Source: an uncultured Planctomycetota bacterium (GTDB lineage Bacteria > Planctomycetota > Phycisphaerae > Sedimentisphaerales > Anaerobacaceae). From it: a stretch of DNA of 12,798 bases. Shown here one piece after another: positions 6,120-12,798 of this stretch (position 1 is its first letter; the number at the start of each line of letters is the position of its first letter). A program made the position numbers and the translations under genes. The DNA is taken from the NCBI GenBank assembly GCA_903927855.1, contig CAIYOL010000173.1, positions 1 to 12,798 of the forward strand, written 5' to 3'. The notes below the pieces were generated by a model. The model did no database searches, had not been told where the DNA came from, and worked only from the letters and a program-made list of their open reading frames with translations.

Positions 6120-9100
6120 CTAATTCTGGTTAGGGTCGCCGAAAATCAGAGGCTGGGAAGAGAACAAGACCGACTGACAATAGGCATCGAAGGCGCAGGT
6201 ATCCTCAGTGAAGGAGACAATAACCTCGCCGGAGTTGTAACGGAATTTGAAGTAGCCGACGGTGCCGTTTACAGTACAATCCCAAGAGATGCCGTTAATG
6301 ATGAACCAGCCATCGGGGTCAATATAGGGGTCGGTGTTCCAGTCAGTATCCCAGCCGAAGCTGTTACAGTCGTCTTTGCTCATAGCGGAGGTGAGATTGG
6401 CGTCACCCGCGATTTGGATGGCTGCCCCCATAGCAAGCAGCAACGGGTCTGAGTGGATGTAAACGGTGATTTCATCGCCGGGGGCGGGAAGCGTATTTCC
6501 ATCGTAAACCAGCCAGATGCCGGGAGCCGGCTGGGGTTCTTCTCCGTTAGGAGTCCCAAGGACTTCGGGTTGGGATTCAGGCTCAGACTCGAATTGAGAT
6601 TGCTCAGTGGATTCAGCAAGCTCACCACTGGGCGGCGGTGATGCGTAAAGGTCTTCGCCGAAGCCTAAGTTCATCGATGTCCATTCCTCTCTTCCGACTT
6701 CCTGCCAGAGCCAATAATCACAGAAGCGGGCAAGGTCGTTTGCATCGATTATACCATTGTGAGGTACTGAGATATCACAGACGGGATTGTAGTTTGGCTG
6801 TCCTGAGCTTGTCAGCCAGGCCTGGGCGAAAATTGCAAAATCATAAAAGTCAACATCGCAATCCGGCTCAAAGTCGCCTACCGGATAGGAGCCGGGAAAA
6901 CACTTCTTTAAATACAGCCGGATATCCTCAAAAATTACCTCACCAGTGTTTATAGCGGGGATTCCATTACCGAAGATGATAGCAATTTTAGAAACATTGG
7001 ACAAGTCCACGTTATTGATGTCAACAAAATCCTGCAGGACAATATTCCACTGGTGCCACTCTGTCTCCCTTACGTCGTTCATATCGCCGTGGTATAGTAT
7101 TTTCGCACTCTTCGAGGAGCCATCGGTCAGTGTTATATACATCTTCTGGTTGGCGTCATTTTCTGCTTTGCCATAGAACCACAGCGACAATACTTCAGCA
7201 CCCATATCAAGCCAGTCTGAGCCGATATGCAATTTACCATTTCCAGTACCGATAGTTGCTTCGGCCTTAGAATAGAATGGAGAGGACTGATTCTTGTACA
7301 CGTAGTGCATCGACTGAGACAGTGGTCCACCGCGACTCGGGTCCGTAGGATAAATATAAACTTCCGATTTGGTACCGTTACCACCAGGATTCACACCATC
7401 CCTCCATACAGCCCTCAGAGCCGAGGAGGAGGACCCATACGAGTTAAAATTGTCCACGATATTACAATCTGTCGTAAAGCTCCATACACTACCCCTCCAG
7501 CGTACGTCCGGATTAGCAGTATTAACTTCGTCTATCCGCCAATAGTAGGTTGTACCCACGTGAAGGCTGCTGAATGAGATTGGATAAGAGAGATTAGTAA
7601 CCGTGCCTTTATAGACCTCGCCAATAGGCCAGGAGTTGTTGGCGTCGTAAACATCGTTGAAATTGGTGCCGAAGTAGACTTCGTGGCCGTTAACATCAAC
7701 CGCAAAACGTCCCGGACACCAAGTGAGGTTAAGGTTAGGGTCGCCAGTGCACAAAAAATCAGATAATTCCCCGCAAGTCGGGGTGGGGCCGTTTGCACAG
7801 AGGACAGGCGTATTTTCACGGGCCCAGCGGGACCATTTGCCACCGCTGATTTTACATAGGTTTGCTATTGTGCCGTACTCAGCAATACAATCATTTACTT
7901 TTACTGTCAGCGTAACAGAACCAGATTCATTCGGCTCCAATGTGCCGATGTTCCATGTAACGGTGTGGGTTTTGGGGTGATAAACACTATTTGGACCGGA
8001 GGCGGAGACGAAGGCAAGGTCACGGGGAAGGAAATCTGTAATTACCGCATTGTTGACGTCCCCTATATAGTTCGGGTCGCCGACAGGCGGATTGTGGTAA
8101 CTGATAGTATAGTGTATAGAACCGCCGGGGAGGACGCCATTGCTGTCATTTATATCATCAACCTTACTTAGAAATAAACCTGATGCATTAACGATGGCGA
8201 GAGCGTTAAAGAGATTCAGCCTGCCTCCTGTAACACAAAGGCCATTCAAAGCAGGTTTTTTGTCGACAGAATTGAGAATGATGTTTTTAATCTGCAGATG
8301 GCTTAACGACGGATTCATCGACCAGACGAGCGCACAAGCCCCTGAAACAAACGGAGTAGCCATTGATGTCCCGTTCAGATAATAGTATTGTCCATACGGC
8401 ACACAGCTTAGGATAGCCGACCCAGGTGCAGCCAAATCAACGGAATTAGGTCCCCAGTTTGAGCTGGACTGACTTGACCATACCGCCCGTACATCATTCG
8501 AATCAGAAGCCATTACGGAGATGATATTATTGCAATCGAAACGGGCTGGATAACCCGGATATGAGTAACCATCGTTACCTGCAGCCGCTATGAACAATAC
8601 GCCTGCTGCATTTGCGGCATCGATGGCACTTTTCAGATCACCATCATACTGATACGAACCCCACGAATTGCTGAGTACCTTTGCACCCATTGCGACAGCA
8701 TAAGTAATAGAATTTTTCGCATTCCAAGTATTTCCATTGCCAAGTTCATCCGAAAACTTCAAGGCCATTATCTTCACGTTCCAGCAAACGCCCGTTATGC
8801 CCAGAGCATTGTTACCAACAGCACCTATTATCCCTGCGCAATGAGTGCCGTGATAGAAGTCATCCATCGGATTGCTATCGTTGTTGCAGAAATCGTAACC
8901 ATAAATATCGTCTATAAAGCCGTCGTTATCGTCGTCTATGCCATTACCGGGGATTTCACCGGGATTATGCCACATGTTTGCAGCAAGGTCAGGATGGGTA
9001 TAGTCAACGCCGGAATCTATAACGGCAACGATAATGTTACTGTCGGTGGCGATATCCCAAGCCTCAGGAGCATCGATATCGGCATCAAGTGTTCCGCCAG

Positions 9101-9503
9101 TTTGGCCAGTATTGTGTAATCCCCATTGTTTACCACCATTAGGAACAGGACCGCAGGGGTCATTGGGGAAGGTTGAAAAAGCATGGTAGATATAATTCGG
9201 TTGCGCATATAGCACCCCCTGAGTATTTTTAAATTGTGAAACTGCATCTTCTACAGATAAATCATCTGGAATTTTAACAAGTATCGAACCCGCAACAAAT
9301 CTCGATATAGCTTTGACCGTGCCCTTACAGGCAGAGGTTACTAAGGCATCTACATCCACGGCCAGTGGGTACTCGCCGCCAGCTTTTGGTGCAAGTTGAA
9401 CTATGACCTCACCGGGGACGCAAGGTGGCTCGTCTGAAAAGGCAGATGACGATATGAATACAAAAGACAAAGTAACTGCGGACACAATGATATTCTTAGA
9501 CAT
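6120..9503 (-). CDS. Secreted multidomain subtilase (S8) with dockerin-like and cohesin-like C-terminal modules
   Basis: Exported serine protease of 1127 residues. A signal peptide (about 1-23, cleavage near 'SSAFS-D') is followed by a fervidolysin-like propeptide (about 25-110). The S8 catalytic domain (about 125-440) has D163 (VIDSG), H218 (YHGTHCAG), oxyanion N310 (AAAGNDG) and S380 (NGTSMATP), plus an Asp-rich probable calcium loop (188-200). Then come a DUF11-like segment (about 447-537), an Fn3-like segment (about 590-678, 'YYWRIDEVN'), a jelly-roll-like region resembling carbohydrate-binding modules (about 682-867), and dockerin-like Asp motifs (877-932). A Pro/Glu/Ser linker (956-994) leads to a cohesin-like beta segment (about 996-1120). 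All catalytic residues are present, so it should be active. ATG 9503 is chosen over TTG 9521 because GGAGGA lies 6 nt upstream and the signal peptide starts there. It follows the PEP-CTERM gene by 75 bp, but has no PEP-CTERM tail itself. Confidence 0.92.
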   Translation of the reverse strand: MSKNIIVSAVTLSFVFISSSAFSDEPPCVPGEVIVQLAPKAGGEYPLAVDVDALVTSACKGTVKAISRFVAGSILVKIPDDLSVEDAVSQFKNTQGVLYAQPNYIYHAFSTFPNDPCGPVPNGGKQWGLHNTGQTGGTLDADIDAPEAWDIATDSNIIVAVIDSGVDYTHPDLAANMWHNPGEIPGNGIDDDNDGFIDDIYGYDFCNNDSNPMDDFYHGTHCAGIIGAVGNNALGITGVCWNVKIMALKFSDELGNGNTWNAKNSITYAVAMGAKVLSNSWGSYQYDGDLKSAIDAANAAGVLFIAAAGNDGYSYPGYPARFDCNNIISVMASDSNDVRAVWSSQSSSNWGPNSVDLAAPGSAILSCVPYGQYYYLNGTSMATPFVSGACALVWSMNPSLSHLQIKNIILNSVDKKPALNGLCVTGGRLNLFNALAIVNASGLFLSKVDDINDSNGVLPGGSIHYTISYHNPPVGDPNYIGDVNNAVITDFLPRDLAFVSASGPNSVYHPKTHTVTWNIGTLEPNESGSVTLTVKVNDCIAEYGTIANLCKISGGKWSRWARENTPVLCANGPTPTCGELSDFLCTGDPNLNLTWCPGRFAVDVNGHEVYFGTNFNDVYDANNSWPIGEVYKGTVTNLSYPISFSSLHVGTTYYWRIDEVNTANPDVRWRGSVWSFTTDCNIVDNFNSYGSSSSALRAVWRDGVNPGGNGTKSEVYIYPTDPSRGGPLSQSMHYVYKNQSSPFYSKAEATIGTGNGKLHIGSDWLDMGAEVLSLWFYGKAENDANQKMYITLTDGSSKSAKILYHGDMNDVRETEWHQWNIVLQDFVDINNVDLSNVSKIAIIFGNGIPAINTGEVIFEDIRLYLKKCFPGSYPVGDFEPDCDVDFYDFAIFAQAWLTSSGQPNYNPVCDISVPHNGIIDANDLARFCDYWLWQEVGREEWTSMNLGFGEDLYASPPPSGELAESTEQSQFESEPESQPEVLGTPNGEEPQPAPGIWLVYDGNTLPAPGDEITVYIHSDPLLLAMGAAIQIAGDANLTSAMSKDDCNSFGWDTDWNTDPYIDPDGWFIINGISWDCTVNGTVGYFKFRYNSGEVIVSFTEDTCAFDAYCQSVLFSSQPLIFGDPNQN

Positions 9504-9509
9504 GGGTGG

Positions 9510-9515
9510 TCCTCC
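9510..9515 (-). promoter_or_regulatory. Ribosome-binding site that fixes the subtilase start
   Basis: GGAGGA on the minus strand lies 6 nt before ATG 9503. An upstream TTG at 9521 would place this Shine-Dalgarno sequence inside the coding region and put six extra residues before the signal peptide, so it is rejected. Confidence 0.85.
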
Positions 9516-9578
9516 ATACAAAAATCTTTCCTTGTTTGAACGTGACTGACCAGTTCCGAATATACGGATTAATCTTTG

Positions 9579-10190
9579 TTATTGTGACTTGTCCGCCGAA
9601 GGCGGGCTATAATTTCTTCGTCGAATAATTTGCGCAAATCCAAGGACAAGCAATGCAAGAGTAGCTGGCTCAGGAACGACAGTCCCATCAAACACTAACT
9701 GGGCACTGTCAAGCACCACCGAACCATGCTCGATGTAACTTCCGTTCATCATTATAACTTCGGTATACTGAACTCTTATCGCTCCCTGTCCATCGAGCAG
9801 GTCCGACCAAGTAGAGGAACCTATAAGTCTAAACTCCGAAACACAGTTGAAAGGCTCCGGCGCAGGGTAAGTTTGCTCGCCTCCCAAAACTGGGACATAT
9901 CGAGAATAAGGATTGTCACCTAGGGACGCATAGATTCCCACTTCCTGTGGAAACGGGTTGCAGGGGTCGGTATAGTAAATTGCCCGACCGGCGGTGATTT
10001 CACCTGACCAGTCGATGTAAACATGCGAAATCTCGCTAAAAGTAACCCCCAAGTCGAAATTGCTCATCCAATATGGCGTGTTTATATCATACGTCCCAGT
10101 ACAGTTCAGGGGCAATTCAACAGTATCGCCAAACGCTCCTGTTCCAATTATAAACACCAAAAACCCAACCGCCAAAACTATCTTTCTCAT
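9579..10190 (-). CDS. Small exported PEP-CTERM protein of unknown function
   Basis: Secreted protein of 203 residues. It has a signal peptide (about 1-21, 'MRKIVLAVGFLVFIIGTGAF'), a beta-rich body (about 22-170) of no family I recognise, and a PEP-CTERM sorting tail: VPEP (172-175), a hydrophobic segment (about 176-189) and RRR (190-192). In known systems an exosortase cuts or processes such tails during export to the surface or matrix. No exosortase gene is in the window. Four cysteines (C30, C77, C116 and none in the tail beyond these) could partly pair in the body; only three are clearly seen. The tail normally ends soon after the basic cluster, but here 11 further residues follow, partly encoded by a GC hairpin. 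The start is ATG 10190, with AAGGAG 8 nt upstream. The subtilase follows 75 bp downstream, probably in the same transcript. Confidence 0.85.
   Translation of the reverse strand: MRKIVLAVGFLVFIIGTGAFGDTVELPLNCTGTYDINTPYWMSNFDLGVTFSEISHVYIDWSGEITAGRAIYYTDPCNPFPQEVGIYASLGDNPYSRYVPVLGGEQTYPAPEPFNCVSEFRLIGSSTWSDLLDGQGAIRVQYTEVIMMNGSYIEHGSVVLDSAQLVFDGTVVPEPATLALLVLGFAQIIRRRNYSPPSADKSQ
9593..9605 (-). repeat. GC hairpin inside the 3' end of the PEP-CTERM gene
   Basis: CCGCC (9593-9597) and GGCGG (9601-9605) form a perfect 5-bp stem with a GAA loop. Read on the minus strand it encodes most of P196-P-S-A-D200, in the extension past the PEP-CTERM basic cluster. It has no T-run, so it is not a terminator. 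It looks like a short extragenic-type palindrome absorbed into the reading frame. Confidence 0.5.
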
Positions 10191-10198
10191 ATCTCCAT

Positions 10199-10204
10199 CT
10201 CCTT
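10199..10204 (-). promoter_or_regulatory. Ribosome-binding site that fixes the PEP-CTERM protein start
   Basis: AAGGAG on the minus strand lies 8 nt before ATG 10190. The frame can be extended to a TTG at 10211, but that would swallow this site and add acidic residues before the signal peptide, so the shorter start is preferred. Confidence 0.8.
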
Positions 10205-10278
10205 CAAGCAATAGCCATAGCCGCAGGCCTATTTATTTCCATTAACCGCTTCCTCGTCGTGGTGTTGTGATATATTGT

Positions 10279-10308
10279 ATTCTACCACTTCCTAAGCCGT
10301 AAAATCAA
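10279..10308 (-). promoter_or_regulatory. Predicted sigma70-type promoter of the PEP-CTERM/subtilase unit
   Basis: The minus strand reads TTGATT (10308-10303), an 18-bp spacer and TAGAAT (10284-10279). The predicted start near 10272 leaves a leader of about 82 nt. A separate perfect TATAAT (10335-10330) lies upstream but has no recognisable -35. Confidence 0.5.
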
Positions 10309-10420
10309 GAGAAAAACGCTAATTTCCATATTATAAGATGCGCAAAAGGGGGTAAGTGTTCCGTTAATTTACAGGTTTTTATCATCGGGCATATTAGTCG
10401 AGGGTCGCAGGTTGAAGTGA

Positions 10421-10553
10421 CCTGCCGGATAAACCGGCAGGCTTTCGGATTGGGGTTGAATTATTGGGTCCCCTGTTCTTGGCCAAGGGAGCAACACTCG
10501 GGGATGACACTTCGTGTCAATTGCCGCGGCTTTCCGTAAGGGATGCCTTACGG
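10421..10553. repeat. Cluster of perfect inverted repeats (REP-like)
   Basis: Three perfect hairpins lie in 133 bp. CCTGCCGG (10421-10428) pairs with CCGGCAGG (10434-10441) over loop ATAAA. TGACAC (10505-10510) pairs with GTGTCA (10514-10519) over TTC. CCGTAAGG (10534-10541) pairs with CCTTACGG (10546-10553) over GATG. The last arm can instead form ATGCC-TTAC-GGCAT (10543-10556). A 10-bp palindrome CTTGGCCAAG (10478-10487) lies between. None is followed by a T-run on either strand, so intrinsic termination is unlikely, although they could stabilise the cupin transcript's 3' end. Confidence 0.7.
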
Positions 10554-10577
10554 CATACGGCCTTGCAATGACGAGTT

Positions 10578-10850
10578 TTAGCCGAAGTTGTAGTGTTTTG
10601 TTACCGCTTCAGTTATGTTCCAGGTGCACTCCAGGCCGTTAGGGAAAACCACAAGGTCGCCGGGACCGAAACTTACCGAATTTGTGCCGTCTGTTATCGT
10701 TGCCTCGCCTTTAAGCACAAGGCAGGTCTCTTTCTCTGTATATTCCCATTTGAAAGTGCTCGGCCCGCACTTCCAGATAGGCCAAGTTTTACAGGTTGCT
10801 TCTTCGGCTGCCGAGGGTTTTTTTACAATGATATCTTTAACGTTGGGCAT
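10578..10850 (-). CDS. Small single-domain cupin (Cupin_3/DUF861-like)
   Basis: One cupin beta-barrel of 90 residues and nothing else. The pattern fits the Cupin_3 group: 'FKWEYTEKETCLVLKGEATITDG' (about 33-55), 'SFGPGDLVVFPNG' (about 60-72) and a final 'CTWNITEAVTKHYNFG'. The classic HxH metal ligands of cupin motif 1 are absent, the position being W-E-Y-T-E, which is usual for this subgroup. So metal binding and enzymatic activity are uncertain. Relatives include ureidoglycine aminohydrolase-like and EutQ-like domains and many small proteins of unknown role. AAGGAG (10862-10857) lies 6 nt before the ATG. The gene stands alone on the minus strand, divergent from the HD-domain gene, with a cluster of hairpins just after its stop. 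Confidence 0.85.
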   Translation of the reverse strand: MPNVKDIIVKKPSAAEEATCKTWPIWKCGPSTFKWEYTEKETCLVLKGEATITDGTNSVSFGPGDLVVFPNGLECTWNITEAVTKHYNFG

Positions 10851-10886
10851 CTTGTTCTCCTTATGCTTTCATTTCCATCGTCAATC

Positions 10887-10894
10887 AGTATAAT
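10887..10894. promoter_or_regulatory. Overlapping divergent -10 boxes between cupin and HD-domain genes
   Basis: The 8-bp core AGTATAAT holds TATAAT on the plus strand (10889-10894, facing the HD gene) and TATACT on the minus strand (10892-10887, facing the cupin gene). Both -35 regions are weak: CTTTCA at 10866-10871 on the plus strand, about 3 of 6 matches. The leaders would be about 57 nt and 30 nt. Two polymerases could not occupy both sites at once. Confidence 0.4.
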
Positions 10895-10957
10895 TGCGGC
10901 TCGGAAGGAACGAAAGAGAAAAGTCACAGAGAAGACAGGTATAAGAAGTAAAGGACT

Positions 10958-11752
10958 ATGAAGCAGGAGCAGTTGAATAAATTCAGGGCGTGGTTTGATA
11001 ATTACGTGGCCGGCTTTTACGGCGATGATGAGTCTATAAACGCCAATTTGAAACTGAAAGAAAAACACAGCCAGCGGGTCTGTGAAGAGATGTCGTATCT
11101 GGCAGGCGAGCTGGGCCTAACAGAGAATCAAAAGCGCATAGCTGATACGATAGCACTTTTTCATGATATCGGGCGGTTCGAGCAGTTTGTCAAACACCGG
11201 ACATATAGCGATTTCAAAAGCTTGAACCATTGTCTTTTGGGAGTGGAGGTCCTTCGCCGGGAGAAGGTGCTTGAGCAGTTGGACAGAAGAGAAAAGGAAT
11301 TGGTTGAAAAAGCGATTGAACACCACGGTATGATGGAACTGCCGGCTGATTTGGAAGAGGAGGAATTACTGTTTTCGAAATTGATACGGGACGCTGATAA
11401 ACTGGATATATTTTACGTAGTGTTGGGATACTCCAGACAATATAGAGATAACCCGGAGAAGTTTAAGCTGGGGCTGGAATTCCCAGATGAGCCGTGGTGT
11501 TCTGCCGAGGTGGTCGAAGGGCTTCTGCGCGGTCGGCGGATAGATTACAGTACGCTGCGAACGCTGAATGATATGATGCTTTGTCAGCTTGGATGGGTCT
11601 ATGATGTGAATTTTACGGCGACGCTGAAACGGATAAAACGTCGCAGGTTCCTTGAAAAAATATTTGATTTTCTGCCGAAGACCGATGATATTAACAATGT
11701 AAGGGGAAAAATATTCGAATACGTTGGATCTCGCATAGAGCGGGACAAGTGA
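10958..11752 (+). CDS. HD-domain phosphohydrolase
   Basis: Predicted soluble metal-dependent phosphohydrolase of 264 residues. The HD superfamily ligands are visible in order: H37 ('KEKHSQRV'), H69-D70 ('ALFHDIGRFEQF') and D147 ('RDADKLDIF'). Extra conserved histidines at H91 ('SLNHCLLG') and H122-H123 ('IEHHG') suggest a possible second metal or a substrate pocket. The substrate is not evident: HD proteins hydrolyse nucleotides, cyclic nucleotides and (p)ppGpp, but no GYP, RelA or sensor motif is seen. The start is ATG 10958. The best Shine-Dalgarno (AAAGGA) ends only 2 nt before it, which is unusually close, so initiation may be weak or rely on AGAAG at 10944-10948. purC follows after 36 bp and likely shares the transcript, which makes a nucleotide-related role plausible but unproven. 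Confidence 0.82.
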   Translation: MKQEQLNKFRAWFDNYVAGFYGDDESINANLKLKEKHSQRVCEEMSYLAGELGLTENQKRIADTIALFHDIGRFEQFVKHRTYSDFKSLNHCLLGVEVLRREKVLEQLDRREKELVEKAIEHHGMMELPADLEEEELLFSKLIRDADKLDIFYVVLGYSRQYRDNPEKFKLGLEFPDEPWCSAEVVEGLLRGRRIDYSTLRTLNDMMLCQLGWVYDVNFTATLKRIKRRRFLEKIFDFLPKTDDINNVRGKIFEYVGSRIERDK

Positions 11753-11788
11753 TACAGGGTAATTGAAGATATTTTTGGCGGGGTTTTT

Positions 11789-12685
11789 ATGGAAACGGTT
11801 TTGCAGACAAATATAGCAGGGTATGAGCCGATAAGAGGCAAGGTCCGCGACATATACGACTTGGGCGACAAGCTGCTGATAGTTGCGACCGACAGGATAA
11901 GCGCCTTCGATGTGGTTATGGCCAACGGCATACCTTATAAAGGAATTATCCTGACACAGATTTCAAAATTCTGGTTTGATTTTCTGAGCGACGACCTTGA
12001 CCATCATTTGATTAGTGACAAAGTAAGCAATTACCCTGCGCCTTTTTGCAACTTCGAGAAGCAGTTAGCCGGGCGGAGTATGCTGGTTAAAAAGGCCGAG
12101 ATTCTGCCTGTTGAGTGCATTGTGCGAGGGTATCTGGCCGGCTCAGGCTGGAAAGAATATAAGGAAAGAGGGACAGTTTGCGGACAGAAGTTACCGGCCG
12201 GCCTGCGTCAGTGCGAAAAGCTGCCGGAACCTGTTTTCACACCTTCGACCAAGGCGGAGAGGGGAACGCACGATGAGAATATCAGCTTCGAGAAGTGCGT
12301 GGAAATTCTCGGCGCCGAGCGGGCGGAATTCGTGCACGATAACAGCATAATGATTTTTAAAAGGGCAGGCGAATACGCCGAGAGCAAGGGTATAATCCTG
12401 GCTGATACGAAATTTGAGTGGGGAGTTATCGGCGGCAGGGTTATTCTGGTTGATGAGGTTCTGACGCCTGATTCTTCGCGTTTTTGGCCGGCGGACAAAT
12501 ATAAGCCGGGCAGAGACCAAGAGAGCTTCGACAAGCAGTTTGTCCGCAATTACCTGGAGAGTATAAATTTTGACAAGTCCGGACCGGGGGTTGAGTTGCC
12601 TGATGACGTTGTGAAAAAGACAAGCAAAAAATACCTCGAGGCATACGAGAAACTAACGGGCAAAAAATTTGAGTTTAAGGATTAA
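11789..12685 (+). CDS. purC: Phosphoribosylaminoimidazole-succinocarboxamide synthase (SAICAR synthase)
   Basis: Catalyses the ATP-dependent joining of CAIR and L-aspartate to give SAICAR in de novo purine synthesis, in the cytoplasm. The 298 residues have all the family landmarks: 'RGKVRDIYD' (16-24), the ATP-site '[13 protein letters not shown]' (31-43), '[14 protein letters not shown]' (about 108-121), '[15 protein letters not shown]' (about 152-166), 'LADTKFEWG' and '[14 protein letters not shown]' (about 218-231). The '[17 protein letters not shown]' type and the length of about 300 match the longer yeast/plant-like bacterial form rather than the roughly 240-residue E. coli form. The start is ATG 11789, with GGCGGGG upstream. 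It sits 36 bp after the HD-domain gene and 24 bp before a membrane-protein gene, so it is probably in one operon. No other pur gene is present. Confidence 0.96.
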   Translation: METVLQTNIAGYEPIRGKVRDIYDLGDKLLIVATDRISAFDVVMANGIPYKGIILTQISKFWFDFLSDDLDHHLISDKVSNYPAPFCNFEKQLAGRSMLVKKAEILPVECIVRGYLAGSGWKEYKERGTVCGQKLPAGLRQCEKLPEPVFTPSTKAERGTHDENISFEKCVEILGAERAEFVHDNSIMIFKRAGEYAESKGIILADTKFEWGVIGGRVILVDEVLTPDSSRFWPADKYKPGRDQESFDKQFVRNYLESINFDKSGPGVELPDDVVKKTSKKYLEAYEKLTGKKFEFKD

Positions 12686-12709
12686 TAAATTCGTGGTGAT
12701 TTTGAAAAG

Positions 12710-12798
12710 ATGAATGGGCTATCCCACAAGTACCATTCTTTGCTGATATGTGTTTGCCTTGTCGCGGCAATTGTTGCGGTATATTGGCCGGTTTACAA
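12710..12798 (+). CDS. Membrane protein, N-terminal fragment (runs off right edge)
   Basis: From ATG 12710 a frame stays open for 29 codons to the edge. The peptide begins MNGLSHKYHS and continues with a hydrophobic segment (LLICVCLVAAIVAVYWPVY), so it has a probable N-terminal membrane helix with a basic cytoplasmic lead. It follows the purC stop by 24 bp on the same strand. Helix endings of the form 'AVYWPVY' recall the start of large TPR-containing membrane proteins of planctomycetes, but this is recall and too little is visible to assign a family. The ribosome-binding site is weak (GGTGA near 12693, or GAAAAG just before the ATG). Confidence 0.5.
   Translation, partial: MNGLSHKYHSLLICVCLVAAIVAVYWPVY

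Larger units (their letters stand above)
10191..10577. other. Intergenic region: leader and promoter of the PEP-CTERM gene plus hairpin cluster
   Basis: These 387 bp hold no credible gene. The left third (10191-10310) contains the leader and promoter of the PEP-CTERM gene. From 10310 to about 10420 I see only AT-rich sequence and one unpaired TATAAT. The right part (10421-10553) is a run of perfect hairpins, listed separately, which lies directly downstream of the cupin stop codon. Confidence 0.6.

Noticed and set aside
7227..9119. Several plus-strand frames of 60-116 codons antisense to the subtilase
   Set aside because: They are shadows of the conserved protease and accessory domains on the other strand, and none has a plausible start region.
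12191..12549. Two minus-strand frames of about 110 codons antisense to purC
   Set aside because: purC is complete and unambiguous here. The antisense frames have no ribosome-binding site and no family signature.

Overview
The window looks like a piece of a planctomycete chromosome, most likely class Phycisphaerae or a relative. The evidence is a large secreted subtilase with the Asp-rich dockerin-like motif 'VDFYDFAIFAQAWL', a PEP-CTERM protein beside it, and intergenic DNA rich in short extragenic repeats. This placement is inferred from sequence style, not from a marker gene. I found no tRNA, rRNA, CRISPR array or transposase.

Left part (1-4471, minus strand): the 5' end of a PocR-type sensory-domain gene runs off the left edge. 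Next is a compact MacA-MacB-type efflux operon, read right to left as membrane-fusion adaptor, ABC ATPase, ABC permease. The three genes are joined by ATGA and TAATG overlaps, with a consensus-like promoter upstream and a candidate terminator at the end. No TolC-like outer-membrane gene is present here.

Middle (4408-6119): a divergent plus-strand pair encodes a flavodoxin-fold NAD(P)H oxidoreductase and a GNAT acetyltransferase, coupled by a GTGA overlap behind a strong sigma70-like promoter. A 548-bp gene-free stretch follows. It holds a duplicated motif, bounded by an 11-bp inverted repeat, and several other repeat-like modules.

Exported-protein cluster (6120-10308, minus strand): a promoter, a small PEP-CTERM protein, then a 1127-residue subtilase carrying DUF11-like, Fn3-like, jelly-roll-like, dockerin-like and cohesin-like segments. 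The ribosome-binding sites show that both genes start downstream of the longest possible reading frame.

Right part (10421-12798): a run of perfect hairpins, then a small minus-strand cupin gene. It is divergent from a plus-strand run of an HD-domain phosphohydrolase, purC (SAICAR synthase) and the first 29 codons of a membrane protein. The cupin/HD intergenic region has overlapping -10 boxes facing both ways.

Most genes belong to recognisable families. The least explained parts are the subtilase with both dockerin-like and cohesin-like modules, the 15-residue repeats on the adaptor's tail, and the two repeat-rich intergenic regions.
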